Positions 24,475 to 36,793 of a DNA stretch of 64,000 bases are shown piece after piece. The notes beneath the pieces were generated by a model. The model did no database searches and was not told where the DNA came from. It saw only the letters and a program-made list of their open reading frames with translations. Source of the stretch: Actinomucor elegans (Eukaryota; Mucoromycota; Mucoromycetes; Mucorales; Mucoraceae); NCBI GenBank assembly GCA_026027325.1, contig JAMSLZ010000002.1, positions 2,294,001 to 2,358,000 on the forward strand. The letters run 5' to 3'. Numbering within the stretch: position 1 is the first letter of the stretch; the number at the start of each line of letters is the position of its first letter. The translations under genes were made by a program, and so were the position numbers.

Positions 24475-26961
24475 GATGAAAGTAACAGGGGAATAAAGAA
24501 GAAAGGTGCAAAAAAAAAGATATAAAAATGGTTATTTAAGACTTTTTTTTTTTTATTAGGCACAAGATTGAGTCACAGTTATATGGGATTGAATTCACCC
24601 GAGCATCTAAACTGTTTCCGGGATTCCTTTTAACAAAGATAACTTTCGCACGTTCCCCACACAAAACAATATAACTTAAATGTTGATTGTATTGGAGCGA
24701 GTTTCGTTTGCTTTGGTACCAAGGACCCTTGATCTCTTTACTACAATTTTGAGCACCATACCAATGAACGCTGTATATATATCTAGTATTCACTACATAA
24801 CCGACTGATTTCATATGTTATTTTGAATAGTTATCATATAAATAAATAAGATTAAGACTGAGATAAACAGAGACGTGCAGGCGAAAAAGAACGAGGAGAA
24901 GGAAAAACTAGGATTTGGATTACGTTTTTAAACGTATTGTGTCTGCTGAGACATATTTCATCCAGTCTAGATCCAATCATTTTCTCACGCACCAGTATAG
25001 AACTAAAAGAACCTCGAAAGCTTAAAATTAAATATTTAAGCCCATGGACTCCTGTTGAGCGTGAGTGATATTACTACAAGTATTCGATTGGATCGAACCC
25101 TTGTTGGTTGTTTTGGAACCGAACCACTCATTGGTCTGATGAAAAAGATACATATGAACATTCCGTTACTAAATGGTTCAATATAATATAACTGCAATCC
25201 TATATTGAAATAGACGCTACAGCTCGTTCCGAATATAAGAAATTTGTTAAATGCGACTTAAACCGAGATCAAGAGAGGATCAATGGCGATTATACAAAAC
25301 ACGCAGTTATTCTGAATTATGTCATAAATTTATAACTGTGCTTCTGCCAGATAAAGATTGTTGTAGATATAGGTATTCATTTTGTCTGATACGAACTGTA
25401 GCAGAGAGATCTAGAGAGGATTCTACGAAACATACGTAGTTTTGCTGCTAATTAATAACAATATATGTTTGTTACACTTTATTTAAAGAAAAGTTCTCGT
25501 AGATACAGCGGCTCATTTTGATGTACGAGTGATCATATATAACATTTGGTTGAGAATGACCAAGAGACCTAAAAGAAGAATTGAAAAGGAAAAAAAAACC
25601 TCCCCCCGTGAGGTGGGACGCTTTAGGGTTGAAATTTTCGACCTCCGCCTTTTCTGTGTGGCTCGCAGAGGGCATTTTGGAGACATATATAGCCTAATGA
25701 TCAAGTAGTTTTAGCACAATTGGGGATATCCATATATGTATGACATTTTTATTATCAATAATACAGGAGGTATGGTCGTATTTTGAAAATTCGAGGGTAC
25801 CGAATTCTCGACAAAGGAATTCCTACGAATTTAAAGAAAGAATTAATGGCATTTATGCGACTTGGTGGGCCAATCTATGCTTTACAAACATTGTTGATAC
25901 ATTCTTTCTAACAGAAATGAATTCTTTCAAGAGCACCAGAATGAAGAAATTCCCATTTTAATCACCGTCAACGAAAAAAAACAGGGAAATGGGCCTAATA
26001 ACAACATGAACGATAACTGTTTGTATCATTGATTTGATGAAGCCAGTGACATTTTAGATGTATAGCTCTCATTACGACTAAGTTTTTTGCCTTTTAAAAT
26101 GCATTTTTGTGTTTTTATATGGAAAATTAATTGGTTACTATAGACCGTAAATTCACTCCCTGCAAAAGCATGGAAAGAAGAACCCTAAGGCTGAGCTGCA
26201 TCCACGCATATAAAAGTAACATTGAACAGGCTGAAGCTATGATATGCCATACTTGGAAGGATCTGACGATTTACAATGTGCATCTATGGATAACTTCTTT
26301 GGTTTCTGTACTTTTATGGATGTACTGGCCATGTGTTCGTGATAGTTTGTTTTGAGCTTATGCGGACAGCTTGCTTATTTGTTTGTGTTTTTATATTAGC
26401 TTGATTCCAGCAAATTCAATAGTTCTTTGTGAGTTTAGACTATTATTCAGATGCGGCATTAAACAGGGTTCTCTTGAGAAGTGTTCAAGTAATTATAAAG
26501 GTACTGTTACATAATATATGCTGTTTACTGTTCATCGTTATCAAATGTAATATATTCATTGCCTTATGGTGAAACAAAGATATCGATGGATTTAGTAGTC
26601 AATTCCAAGACGATTCCATTTGGAAATTGATTGATGCTACAGATATTGTTGGTAATGCTCTACCAACCCCTTCTCTATTGGACGATCGAAAGATCTACAT
26701 CTATTAGAAGCTACATTGATGCAAATGGTGCGTCTTTAGAAACTTCCATCAATTAATGCTAATTCATTTTTAATCATCAAAATTTAAATTATTAGTATTT
26801 TTTCATCCTACCTTTAGAGTTAAAAACCTTTTTTTTTCCTAGGTATGCCTGTTCAAATAAAATGCGCTTGAGTAGTGTCTATTAGGTTGGAGTTGTGTTT
26901 TTAAAAAAGTTGAACATCAGTTTTTTTTTGGATTCTGGATTTTTAAGCATTACATTCTTTG

Positions 26962-27022
26962 ACCAATTTTGGTTTAATGTTGCATCTGATGATCTGCGCA
27001 TGTTTAAAATGAAGTACATGTA

Positions 27023-27060
<38 letters not shown>

Positions 27061-27112
27061 GATTTGGATCTATAAATCTGTAGATCTCTCAGCCGATGCC
27101 GACGTCAATGTG
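26962..27112 (+). repeat. Dispersed GATC-rich repeat family, 2 partial copies flanking a microsatellite
   Basis: Copy 1 (about 26962-27022) has GACCAATTTTGG, AATGTTGCATCTGATGATC and CATGTTTAAAATGAAGTACATG. Copy 2 (about 27062-27112) has GATTTGGATCTATAAATCTG, TAGATCTCTCAGCCGATGCC and GTCAATGT. An (ATT)n run separates them. Confidence 0.5.
27024..27058. repeat. ATT trinucleotide microsatellite
   Basis: About eleven ATT units in a row, in intergenic DNA between two copies of the dispersed repeat. Confidence 0.9.
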
Positions 27113-27545
27113 GGATATATAAAATATATTTCATATTCAAAACTCATTGATGCATTTATTTGGATTTTAAATGATAGTATATAATTGAACTTGCATCGCT
27201 TTGGTACTGAAAGCCAAGCACCTTTATTTACGCTTAAATTATTAATCCTCCAGTGATCCTTTTTTTTTTTTTTAATATTATCCATATTCAAATTGAAAAA
27301 AATAGTACTATTACAAACCGACAGTCAAATGTGCAAGCTTGCTTCGTCATTTGATACTACAATGACTGTGCACTTGTATTATTCTACCAATGATATAGTA
27401 ATGGATGCATTTTTTTTTAATTAAATTTTAGTAACGAATTATAGAAAAAGATAAGACAAAGATATAGTATAACGAAGCAAGATGCTTTTTACAACGAAAC
27501 TTCTTCCTTCATCAAGAATGTTTGTTTGACAAAAAAATATTTGTA

Positions 27546-30500
27546 TTAGAACGAAGATGAGCTGACCTAAAGCGTTTACAACCCATGATTAGCGAACAAT
27601 TTTTTTTTTAAAACTAATGAATTAAACTTACTCTGTCTTTAAGATGTTGCAAGAACTGTTGGTAACTCATAATATTATCATTGCGATCTTCAATCATATG
27701 AGCCATGAACCATAATCTAAGATATGGATCACCATCTTCCTTTACCAAATAGAGTGTAGGGTAGTAATTACCGCGACGTAATTCTCTCAGTTTACCAATT
27801 AATGTATTGACCTTTCTATTAAGAGGTGTTTCCAAGACAGGTAAAGTCACCTTGCCGCCCTTTAGTCCTTCATAAGTCTTGACATCAAACAAGTCAGCAC
27901 AGAGTTGAGGCACCACACTACGACCAACAAACAAAAAGATGTTTTGGCCATTTTCTAAGAGATAGCAGCCATGGATTTCCAAAGTTTCGCTTGTCAAATT
28001 CAATGCAGGAGGGAATACAACACCATTTTCGGTGTACTCTCCAGCATCAGCGGGCATATTATGTAATGAATAAAGGTTAGGATAGAGGAAAGGAATCAAC
28101 AATTGCAAGGGCATCGTGTTGATCATGTTCATAGCATTCGACCTCATGTCAGTAGGTATCTGCGAACTTTGGCGCAAAGCATCGTGCTTAACTAAACCTA
28201 AAGCAAGCAAAGGTAAAAGCTTCAGGTTATCTGGAGCAGTCAATTGAGGTGTAGATCCTTGTGCAGATCCCAAGACATGTGTCTTATAGACGCCCAAAAG
28301 GTCGACTACCTTGTTCACAATAGCATCACGAGCATCATCCAACTTGGAAGAAATACCACGCTCAACAGCTGTCGATAATATATACACATAAGTAAACCTG
28401 AAATACACGAATCAATGATTTTTTTTTTTTTTTACCTTTGACAGCAAGATATGCAGTGATGGCTTGTTGATTAGCGCTAGAGTACAACTCGGAAATGGAG
28501 CTCACGACAGGTAAGCACATTGTAATGACACGGATACGTCTTTCACCAGTACAAGAGGTATGTAGCAAGGCAGTTTGGAAACAAACAGTGGGTACTTTCA
28601 AATCGTCTTCCATTGTTACTTCCACTACGTAGTTTTGATCACGAGGAACATTGGGAAGTGCAAGCAGATCAGAAGAACGGATAAAGAAGTTGCCATGGAA
28701 AGCACTCATACGTAAACCGCGAGAAGCACGAATACGAATAACAGCCTCTAAACCGATTTGTTCAGCCATCAATTCACTGAACTCATGAGCAAACTTGAGC
28801 GCATCTTCGGTACGACTGGCATTGAATCCAGGATAGTAATAAGTTTGGCCACCAGTGTAATGAGGAACACAGCTCAATGAGGCAACATCAGCATATTGGC
28901 CACCAAAAATCAGCATATCACAAGCAACTTGGGAGCGAGAGCAGTCTACAGCAAATGACTTGTAGAAAGGTGAAGCAGCAGTTAAAAGAGAAGATTCCTT
29001 AGAAGTACCGAGCAATTTGACGTCTTCACGAGGCTTCAAAGTACCAGCGCCAGTATTAGGCAAAGTGGATTGCAAGCAGATAATCTTACCGCCAACAGGA
29101 GACTATATATATATACATAAATGTCATTTAGTTTCCATAGCTTATATTCAAAAATGGTATAATGCCCATTACCAGTAACTTGAAAGCAGCTTGAAGACCA
29201 CTTCCCAAAGCATTGTTCACATTGACAGAATCCTTAAACATATCAGGCAATTTGGCCAACAAGGTCTTCAAAGCCTGCATACTTTCTGTCAGATTAGCCA
29301 ACAAATCAGTAGGCTGAGGCAAATAGATATCTTCCAAATCAGAAACAATCAACATCTGAGGCTCTGGTAGCTTGGCATTCAAGTTGTAAAAGTGAAGGGC
29401 TGAATCCACCGTGATAATACCAACACGTGTACGACTTTCGTCATTGGGTAAACGCTCCAAAGAGTCAAGAATAGTACGAGCAGCGGTTGCTAGCATACCA
29501 GATTGAATAGCAGAGTATGATACATCGATGACAAATACAAAAGAAGGTGCTTGAGGAGGGCGAACCATGTATTCGGTAGGAGCGACAAACTCAACACAAC
29601 CGTAGTTTAATTCAGGTCGCTTCCAACGATCAGCGGGCTGTTGTGTTTGACTGTCATAATCAAATGCAGCTGGTACATCATTCAACAAGAAACACATATT
29701 ACACTTCCAACGTTGCCCTCCTTCCACAAAGGTAACAAAAGGATTGATATAAGTTCTACAACGTCTACATCTGGCAATAACACTATCTTTAACAACTGGC
29801 ACAGGCTCCTATATCCAAAAAAAAAGAGAGAGAGAGAGAAAACGAGAGAAAGGTTGGTCTACTATTCATATCTTAATCCATCTAATTTTTCCTTACATCG
29901 CCTTCCTTCAAACTTCTATAGGGTGCTAATACAAGAGCAAAAGGTAATCTAGATTTCTTCAATAAGGACTCTGTATTGGGAATCGCGTTAATAGTAGAGC
30001 ATTGGTAAGAGGTATCACAGTTGACATGGGGAGAATCCGTCACTGAAATCTATATGCAAAGAGAATTAATGCCAATACTCTATGCCCATTCCTTAAATAA
30101 AATTTTCTTCGATATTTACATTAGGCGGCAAGCGGATAGAAGGTCCAGTATACCCAATATCAGCAATCTGAGGACGAGCACCTATCAATGGCACAGCAGG
30201 AGTTACCTAGAATTAAATATATTAGCCTGGAATTCCCAGTTTCAATGCTTATCTCTAGTTCTACTTACAGAAGCAGTAGCACCCATATTCATGTTGCCAA
30301 ACTGAGATGTCATCTGATTAACAGGATCTTGAATAAACGCGTTGTAACCAGGCTGTACATAAGCAGGCTGACGAGCTTGTGGTTGTGGTTGCTGTTGTGG
30401 TTGTTGCAGAGGTTGGGCATAAGGTGCAGCAGTAGTAGGCGTGCCCATGGGAGAGATAAATTGAGGCTGCTGTTGCTGTTGAATCTGCTGATTAGCCATA

Positions 30501-31015
30501 CCAGGAGAACCGTATTGTTGCTGTTGCTGAGGAGGATAACCAGGAGAAACAGGTACTTCGCCAGAATAAGCCTTTGTAATTTGCTCGGGATACATACGCT
30601 TTCTTCTATGATGCTCTGCTGTAGCATGTTGATTTGTAGGTGACATTGGAGGTTCTTGTGGATGTTGAATGGGAGATGGGGCACTATGGACAGCGGCAGG
30701 GCTTCCACCAGCGACAATAGGACGCGTAGCAGGCGATTGAATAGGTGATTGAGCTACAGGTCGCATCATTGGTCTTGGTTGATTAGGCGCAAATCCAGGG
30801 CGAATACCAGCAGGAAGTCCCGGATGAGGAGGAGGAGGAGTGGCTCCATTAGGAGATTGGAATCCCGGTCTAGGAAGTCCAGGCTGCATGGGAGGACGGA
30901 AGCCAGCAGCAACAGGTTGTGATTGAGGTCTGAAACCCATAGGAGGACGAGGTTGAGACTGTCCTGGAGGTGGAGGCCTTTGTAAAGGTTGATTTCCAGG
31001 TGGTGGTTGTTGCAT
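27546..31015 (-). CDS. SEC24: COPII coat cargo-binding subunit SEC24
   Basis: Seven exons, complement: 31015-30269, 30206-30120, 30049-29897, 29808-29173, 29102-28436, 28368-27632, 27566-27546; every phase closes, 1015 residues. Sec24 binds cargo and Sec23 in the COPII coat budding from the ER. A disordered Pro/Gln N-terminus (about 1-250) is followed by [20 protein letters not shown], the zinc-ribbon [20 protein letters not shown] with a second CNMC pair, the trunk ([20 protein letters not shown]), the beta-sandwich/helical region ([17 protein letters not shown]) and the gelsolin-like end ([53 protein letters not shown]). The last exon adds only VSSSSF; reading on instead gives VSLIH and a stop, so the final residues are uncertain. 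SAR1, the GTPase that recruits this coat, is 10 kb away. Confidence 0.95.
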
Positions 31016-31783
31016 ACTTTATTAAATAAACAAAGAGTTATGAAAAGGGAAGAAAAGACGAAATCTGAATTGCCCTCAGGCAGCTGGAAAAAGGCCGATT
31101 TTTAGGTGATACGACGAATAGTTGTGCTCAAGCAGTTCAAAAGTCGCGTTCTTCTCAAGCAATGTATTGTTTTTTTTTTCTCGGTTTTTTTTTGAATCCT
31201 TTACTATTAGCAAGTAGATTATAACATCAGTCATTGTATTTTAGAATATATTGCCTTGTTCATTATTAATAGTACTTGAGCCAAGCACATTTTCTTTGTC
31301 GTCTATTCTTCTACTTTCAGTATCGACGTGGCAGCGGCAAGTGACGCGCGAATCAACTATTGGACCCTTTCAAGTACCGAAGGGTTGCGGAAAGAAAAAA
31401 AAAAAGAGAGCTTTTTTTCACTGATCCAGTGGCAACTGTACCTGCATATAATGCGAGCATTCCATACTGGTTGGATCCTAGTAACTATCCCATACTATAC
31501 TCAATTATCATGACACTAAATAATTGACGCATGAAATCTCTTAAAACGTCATGCCATATCCTTAGTACGTAGATATTTTTTATTGGCTCACAAGAACATT
31601 ATCAAACTTCAAACAGAGAGATTATCTACAATGAAAAAAAAAAAAAAAATTATATTATTTCTTTTTAGTTAAAAACAATGCAGATTAAGAAAATATATAT
31701 AGAGCGAATAATGAAGATACAAGAGCAATAGGAGAAAAATCTAAGAAAATGAATATATAGGTGGTAATGACAATGAACGAGTC
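31016..31783. other. SEC24 upstream region / DBP3 3' flank
   Basis: This stretch contains the SEC24 promoter and 5' UTR and, at the right, the DBP3 3' UTR (both genes run leftward). A T-rich patch at about 31171-31194 and an A15 run near 31635 are visible. No gene seen. Confidence 0.6.
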
Positions 31784-33437
31784 TTAATCGAAAACAATCT
31801 TGGTGGCCTTCTTGACTTCTCCACCGGTATCCTTATAGAAAGCGCCATAAGCACTATGGGTCTTCTTCTTGACAGTAGTACCAAATGCCATCAATTCTTC
31901 AGGGACGTTCATGTTGGCTTGCTTCAAGACATTAATCAACTCACCAGAATGAGCCTTGTCTTCGGGAGTGAAGAAAGTGTATGCAATACCCTTCTTACCA
32001 CCACGACCAGTACGACCAATACGATGAACGTATGATTCAATCGTAAGAGGGAAAGTAAGGTTAATAACGTATTCTACATCAGGGATATCAAGACCACGAG
32101 CAGCAACATCAGTGGCAATCATCAATGGAGAGGAACCATCTTTAAATGCACTCAAGGCTTCAGTACGTTGTTGTTGGTTTTTATCACCGTGAATACCAAC
32201 AACCTTATAGCCATGATATTCTAAGGATCTTTCGACACGAATAGCTTCCTTCTTGTAAAGAGCAAAGATCAAGACACGGTTATTACGAGACTTGTGAACC
32301 TTCTTTAATAAATCCAAAAGGTGGCGCTCTTTGTCTCTAGGGTTATTGATTACTTGCACAATTTGCTGAACATTTTGAGATGCGGCAAGATCGGGAGAAC
32401 CGATGGTAACACGCATAGGGTTGTTTAAGAAATCACTAGCAAGCTTACGGACGCTTTCGGGCCAAGTAGCAGAGAACATGAGTGTTTGACGGTCTTTAGG
32501 TGTATAACCCATAATAGCACGAATATCATTTTCAAAACCATCATCCAACATACGATCAGCTTCATCCAAACACATGAAAGAAACTTCAGACAAATCGCAA
32601 GAACCTTCGTTAATAAGATCAATCAAACGACCAGGAGTAGCAACGACGATATCGACACCTCTTTGGAAAGCTCTACGTTGAGGTTGCTTATCGACACCAC
32701 CATAAACACAGATCGAGGAGACACCTACAGCCTTACCAGCGGCTTCAGCTTGTTCAGCACTTTGCATGGCCAACTCACGAGTAGGAGAAACAACAAGCAT
32801 GGTGGGCTTTCCGCTCTTCTTTCCTTTCTTCAATTTGGCAGCAATATGGACCAAACCAGGGATTGTAAAAGCCAATGTCTTACCGGAACCAGTCTCAGCA
32901 ATACCAATGATATCACGACCAGACAAAGTAATAGGCCAAGTGGCGGCCTGAATAGGAGTAGGGTTCTTGAAGTTCTTTACGACCTCCAACATGTTATCAG
33001 GAAGACCGGCGTATCTAAATTCGAGAATAGGACGAAGCTTAAGGTCGCCAGTCACTTCGATAGTGTGCTTTTTGTAAAATTCATCAATGGTGCTTTGAGG
33101 AAGAGCTGAAAGTTCCTCATCTTGATGATATTTGTATGAAGCAAGGATTTCGACGTTCTTGTTGATATACTTCTTGGGAACAGCAGCATCAACTTGCATC
33201 TTTTCCTCGACCTTTTCTTCCGTCTTCTCCTCTACCTTTTCTTCAGTCTTTTCCTTCTTGCTCTTCTTTTCCTTTTTCTCTTTCTTTTCCTTCTTGCTCT
33301 TCTTATCCTTCTTCTCCTTCAAAGGAGTATCGTCGGATCTCTTTCTCTTCTCAGCCTATATAACTTGAGGTTTAGTTTTCAAACATGCAGTTGAAGATCT
33401 CGGTTTAAAGTACCTTTTCAATCTTGGTAGGTGACAT
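31784..33437 (-). CDS. DBP3: DEAD-box ATP-dependent RNA helicase DBP3
   Basis: Two exons, complement: 33437-33414 (MSPTKIEK) and 33355-31784; 531 residues, close to yeast Dbp3 (523). Dbp3 is a nucleolar helicase that aids pre-rRNA processing at site A3 in 60S biogenesis. The Lys/Glu-rich N-terminus (repeated KKEKK, EEKVEEK) is typical. The helicase core shows FRYAGLP and the Q-motif NPTPIQAATWP, motif I AETGSGKT (about 161-168), Ia PTRELA, II DEADRMLDDGFE, III SATWP, IV VLIFALYKKEA, V ATDVAARGLDIPDV and VI HRIGRTGRGGKKG. All catalytic motifs are intact. The tiny first exon carries the only upstream in-frame ATG. The C-terminal KKTHSAYGAFYKD also fits Dbp3. Confidence 0.93.
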
Positions 33438-34054
33438 ATTTATCGATGAAAGGAATAGCGATAAAAAAGTTTGCTTGAAAAAACTAAAATACAGTAAAAA
33501 CTGTGACTGTAGTTTCCAATTGCGCCACCCAAAAAAAGTTACCCTTCCAAGCAATGGTTTTGTAGATCCTTCATTACTTGATTGGTTAGTTGAACTTTGG
33601 GATTTGATTTTATTGGTTTGTGGTAGTTCAAAAAGCGAGAATAATTATCATTTTCGAAATTCTCAAAAAAAAAAAAAAAAAAAAGGTTTGGGTAACGAAA
33701 AGAGTACTATTAGACATAAAGTGACATTGGCAGCGTCCATAAAGTATCAAGCTATGCATCAAACAGAGCAATTGTCATTAGATATTCCTTAAAAACTGTA
33801 GAGTTGTTTTGATGAAAACCTGTTTAATTGGATTTTTGAAATATCAATGACTTTTGTATTTTAGACGATAAAAACACCACAAAGAAAAAAAGTATTTGTA
33901 CGATAAATAATCAAAAACCTATGATACTTGATTATATATCTAAAGTGTTTTCTTTGTGCTATACAAAAATGTGAATTTTTGAAAATTGGGTCCTAAGGCT
34001 ATCCTCCCCCCCCTCCCCTGACGATTTTTCAGATATTACCTCATTTCTTCATTC

Positions 34055-34478
34055 TCTAGATCTCTCGATCGATCTCTGTCAAATATATCATCTGATTGCT
34101 TGTACATGTTTTGAATGAACTGACGTATTTATCAAAGTATTTACCTAACTAATGTATGACAAGTACACCGCAATTTAGTTATAGATCATAATTACGTGTA
34201 TTTTAGATGATCTAAATCTATATTCTATAGATCCCTTGGCCGATTCCAGTCAAATATCGTATCTGATCGGCAATCAATGCTCAACATGGACTGTTACATT
34301 TATTAAGGTCTTTGTTTGATTGAAGAGCGCTACATGTCTCTCGTTAGTTAATATATGAAAATGAGTTACATGCATTTTTTTATGACATGGAATATTCATT
34401 TTAGATCTTTAGACCAATCTCGATCCAATATCGCATCAGATTTATACATCATGCTCAGAATGAGCTACTACATCTACG
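34055..34478 (+). repeat. Dispersed GATC-rich repeat family, cluster of 3 copies
   Basis: Three direct copies start at about 34055, 34204 and 34401. Copy 1: TAGATCTCTCGATCGATCTC, GTCAAATATATCATCTGATT, CATGTTTTGAATGAAC. Copy 2: CTATAGATCCCTTGGCCGAT, AGTCAAATATCGTATCTGAT, AATGCTCAACATGGACTG. Copy 3: TAGATCTTTAGACCAATCTC, CAATATCGCATCAGAT, CATGCTCAGAATGAGCTACT. The spacers also share ATTTTAGAT and TTAGTTA-like stretches, so the amplified unit is probably about 150-200 bp. This is the best-preserved cluster in the window. Confidence 0.72.
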
Positions 34479-35042
34479 AAAACCTGTAAAATACTCTTTG
34501 TGAGCATTATCAAAGAGAAATAAAATTATCTTTCATTAGCATCAGTCATTGATTCTCTATTTTTTTCTTTTTTTTTTAAAAAAAAATTAAAGCGCCATCA
34601 ATCAATACTCCAAGATGTTAAAGCATTAATATCGCAAATATATATTTGTGGATTTCATCTACAGAACGGTTTTAAAAAGATACAAACTTATTATGCTTTC
34701 AAACCCATGGGTAATTACCGATCCAACTTGGTCCCAGTACCAATCCTCTTCATAATTTAAAGTTTCAAGATCTCTTGTTTTTGTTTTTCTCAAAGAAGAC
34801 TCGGCTTTTCTGGGTCATTAAAAAAAAGGATGGGTCCTTTGGTAAGTATCAAGAGCTATAGTACAGATGCCATATCAGAAACATAATGAATGCGGCCCAA
34901 GTCTTTATAGAGATTCTAAATATAAAATGTAACTCTTTAAAAGGCTTTATTTACATAGTTGATGTATACCTTTCAAACTCAATACGAATTTAGATGCTAA
35001 GCAACTTCAGCACAAAGCAAAAGAATTACTTGTTCTTATTTC

Positions 35043-35068
35043 TTCAAGGATCTCCTTCAAGGATCTCC
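35043..35068. repeat. 13-bp tandem duplication
   Basis: TTCAAGGATCTCC occurs twice in direct succession. Confidence 0.85.
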
Positions 35069-35617
35069 TTCCTGTTATAAAGTTCATCGTTTTCTGTTCA
35101 TCCAGCCATGCAACTATCATTAGAATCCTATTTGTAAACGAAAATGAGATCTACGCAATCAAAATAAGTAGAGCAGTGTCGATTTAGGTAGCCCTGCATC
35201 TAGGTAAAACAATTGAAATAACAAAGGGCTGAGTCAACTGCCCCCCTCCCCCTTCTTTTTGCAAGGCACATCTGTGGGTAGACTAATTTAACTACGTTTG
35301 GCACGTTGTACAGTATATCCATCTCTATCTTCTCTTATCTATCTTGATGTACACACTAATGCGGTTGTTGTTGAAAGAACTAAAAAGGTGTTTTTGCAAT
35401 ATCCATTGTACCATGTAATACATAAAGCGTAGATATATTCACATGTAGAATGGTTTTGGCTATTGGTAGTGTTCACTACAAACATCCCTTTTATTTTATT
35501 TTTTTGCCTAGACACCCATAACAAAGAACATATGCGTAAAACAAATATAGTAGCCATCAGAAAGGTATATACAAGTGGTTTTTATTATTATTATTATTAT
35601 TGACAAATAAATGCAGC

Positions 35618-36425
35618 CTATAGAGAGTTTCGTCTTGCAAGAATGTTGGTATCGAGTGGATGTATAGAACCACAAGGACGATCATGCATGCGTATTGCAG
35701 ACGAGTGTAGTAAATATTGCTGCTGCTGTTGCTGTTGAAATGGACTGTATGACAAAGCTCTTTTGGTTCTTATTTGTTTTCTATCATCGGATGCTGGTTG
35801 GAAGAAGGATCCTGGTAAAAACGAGCGCTTTTCCATGTCCGTCTTTGTAATGCTAGAGAGCAGCGTAGGTGGTGTCAAGATGACAGCTTTATCTACTACA
35901 AGATTGGCAATAGCGAATACAAACGCCCAAAGAAACATGCCACCCAAGCTATTGCTATTGCTGTCATTGGACATATCTGTGTTGGATATACCGTCAAAGG
36001 CCAGAGAAATCAAGGCATGCGGTATATGAAGTAATGGCAAGAGAAGTAACGCCGATAAACGCGCGTCAAATGAGAGACTTTTTGTTTTGGTCTTTGTGTT
36101 GTTTTTTCTATTCTTCTTGGGAACCTTGGGTTGATTAGGCACCAGCTCTCGAGACAAAGAGTCTATGACAGCCAAAGAAGAATCGAGTCGTTTAAATGAC
36201 TCGAGAAGCACACTGTCTTGTCGCTGTTCGCATGCTGAAGCTGAATATTTTCGCGCTGTGTTACTGGACTGAATTAATTTCATGCTATTTGAAAGTGGAG
36301 TTTTTGATCGTCTCAAGCTGGATGGATAGGATACTGGACGACTACGATTTGGTCGTTTTCTTTGGTGATATTGTCTCTCAGAAGATGAAGACGAAGACAG
36401 TTTTCGCACCATAGGAATGCTGCTG

Positions 36426-36458
<33 letters not shown>

Positions 36459-36655
36459 TTTGTTGTAGTGGTTGATTTGTTGCCAACAGCTTCGTTTGCT
36501 TCTTGTAGCAAGTTGGATAGAATATCAGATATTCTATCAAATTGATGATCTTCATCATCATCCAATAAAGGATCAGAAAGCAATGCCATTGCTGAAGCAG
36601 GTCTAGCAATCGTATGACGACGATGTCTTTTGGTACTGCTATCTTGATTTGACAT
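35618..36655 (-). CDS. Unknown protein with two hydrophobic segments
   Basis: A single uninterrupted frame of 345 codons with a good ATG. The first ~195 residues are polar and low complexity: SSSSSSGGGSSSS, Arg-rich (KRHRRHT, RKRPNRSRP) and a KKNRKNNTKTKTK basic patch. Two hydrophobic stretches follow, about 200-220 (ALLLLPLLHIPHALISLAF) and 239-260 (GMFLWAFVFAIANLVVDKAV), likely a membrane hairpin. The tail has a short polyQ run and ends RRNSL. A helix at about 148-170 (VLLESFKRLDSSLAVIDSLS) could be amphipathic. I recognise no family. Lack of introns and length without stops in AT-rich DNA argue that it is real. The two-helix C-terminal part suggests insertion in an organelle membrane, but no function is inferred. 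Confidence 0.6.
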
Positions 36656-36793
36656 TTCTATATATTTTTAATGAAAAAGAAAGAAAGAAAGAAAAAAAGA
36701 GGAAGTGATTGAATCATTTGAGCGTACGATATCCTTTATAACATGATAGTCCGACTCCCCTTGTGCTTTTGGAGAATAAACCACATGATACTT

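Larger units (their letters stand above)
24475..27545. other. 3 kb gene-poor gap upstream of the carrier gene
   Basis: The gap holds the carrier promoter (about 24475-24900), a GC-richer patch near 25600-25680, two dispersed-repeat copies around 26962-27112 and an ATT microsatellite between them. Open frames of 60-90 codons (for example 26131-26355) have no recognisable motifs and I do not support them. Confidence 0.5.
33438..35617. other. 2.2 kb gap with a three-copy repeat cluster
   Basis: The gap contains the DBP3 promoter, an A20 run (33665-33684), three direct copies of the dispersed repeat (34055-34478), a short tandem duplication at 35043-35068 and pyrimidine runs near 34006 and 35241. 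A 122-codon frame at 33424-33792 overlaps the DBP3 start and is not supported. No gene seen. Confidence 0.6.

Noticed and set aside
25086..25103. TTCGATCC-like motif resembling a tRNA B box
   Set aside because: The flanking bases do not form a T stem and no A box or acceptor stem fits at the right distance on either strand. A similar match at 6059-6070 fails the same test.
26131..26355. 74-codon frame with several Cys and Trp
   Set aside because: Isolated, without introns or motifs, in a stretch where both strands have similar chance frames.
33424..33792. 122-codon plus-strand frame over the DBP3 promoter
   Set aside because: It overlaps the first exon of DBP3 on the other strand, runs through an A20 homopolymer and has no recognisable motif.
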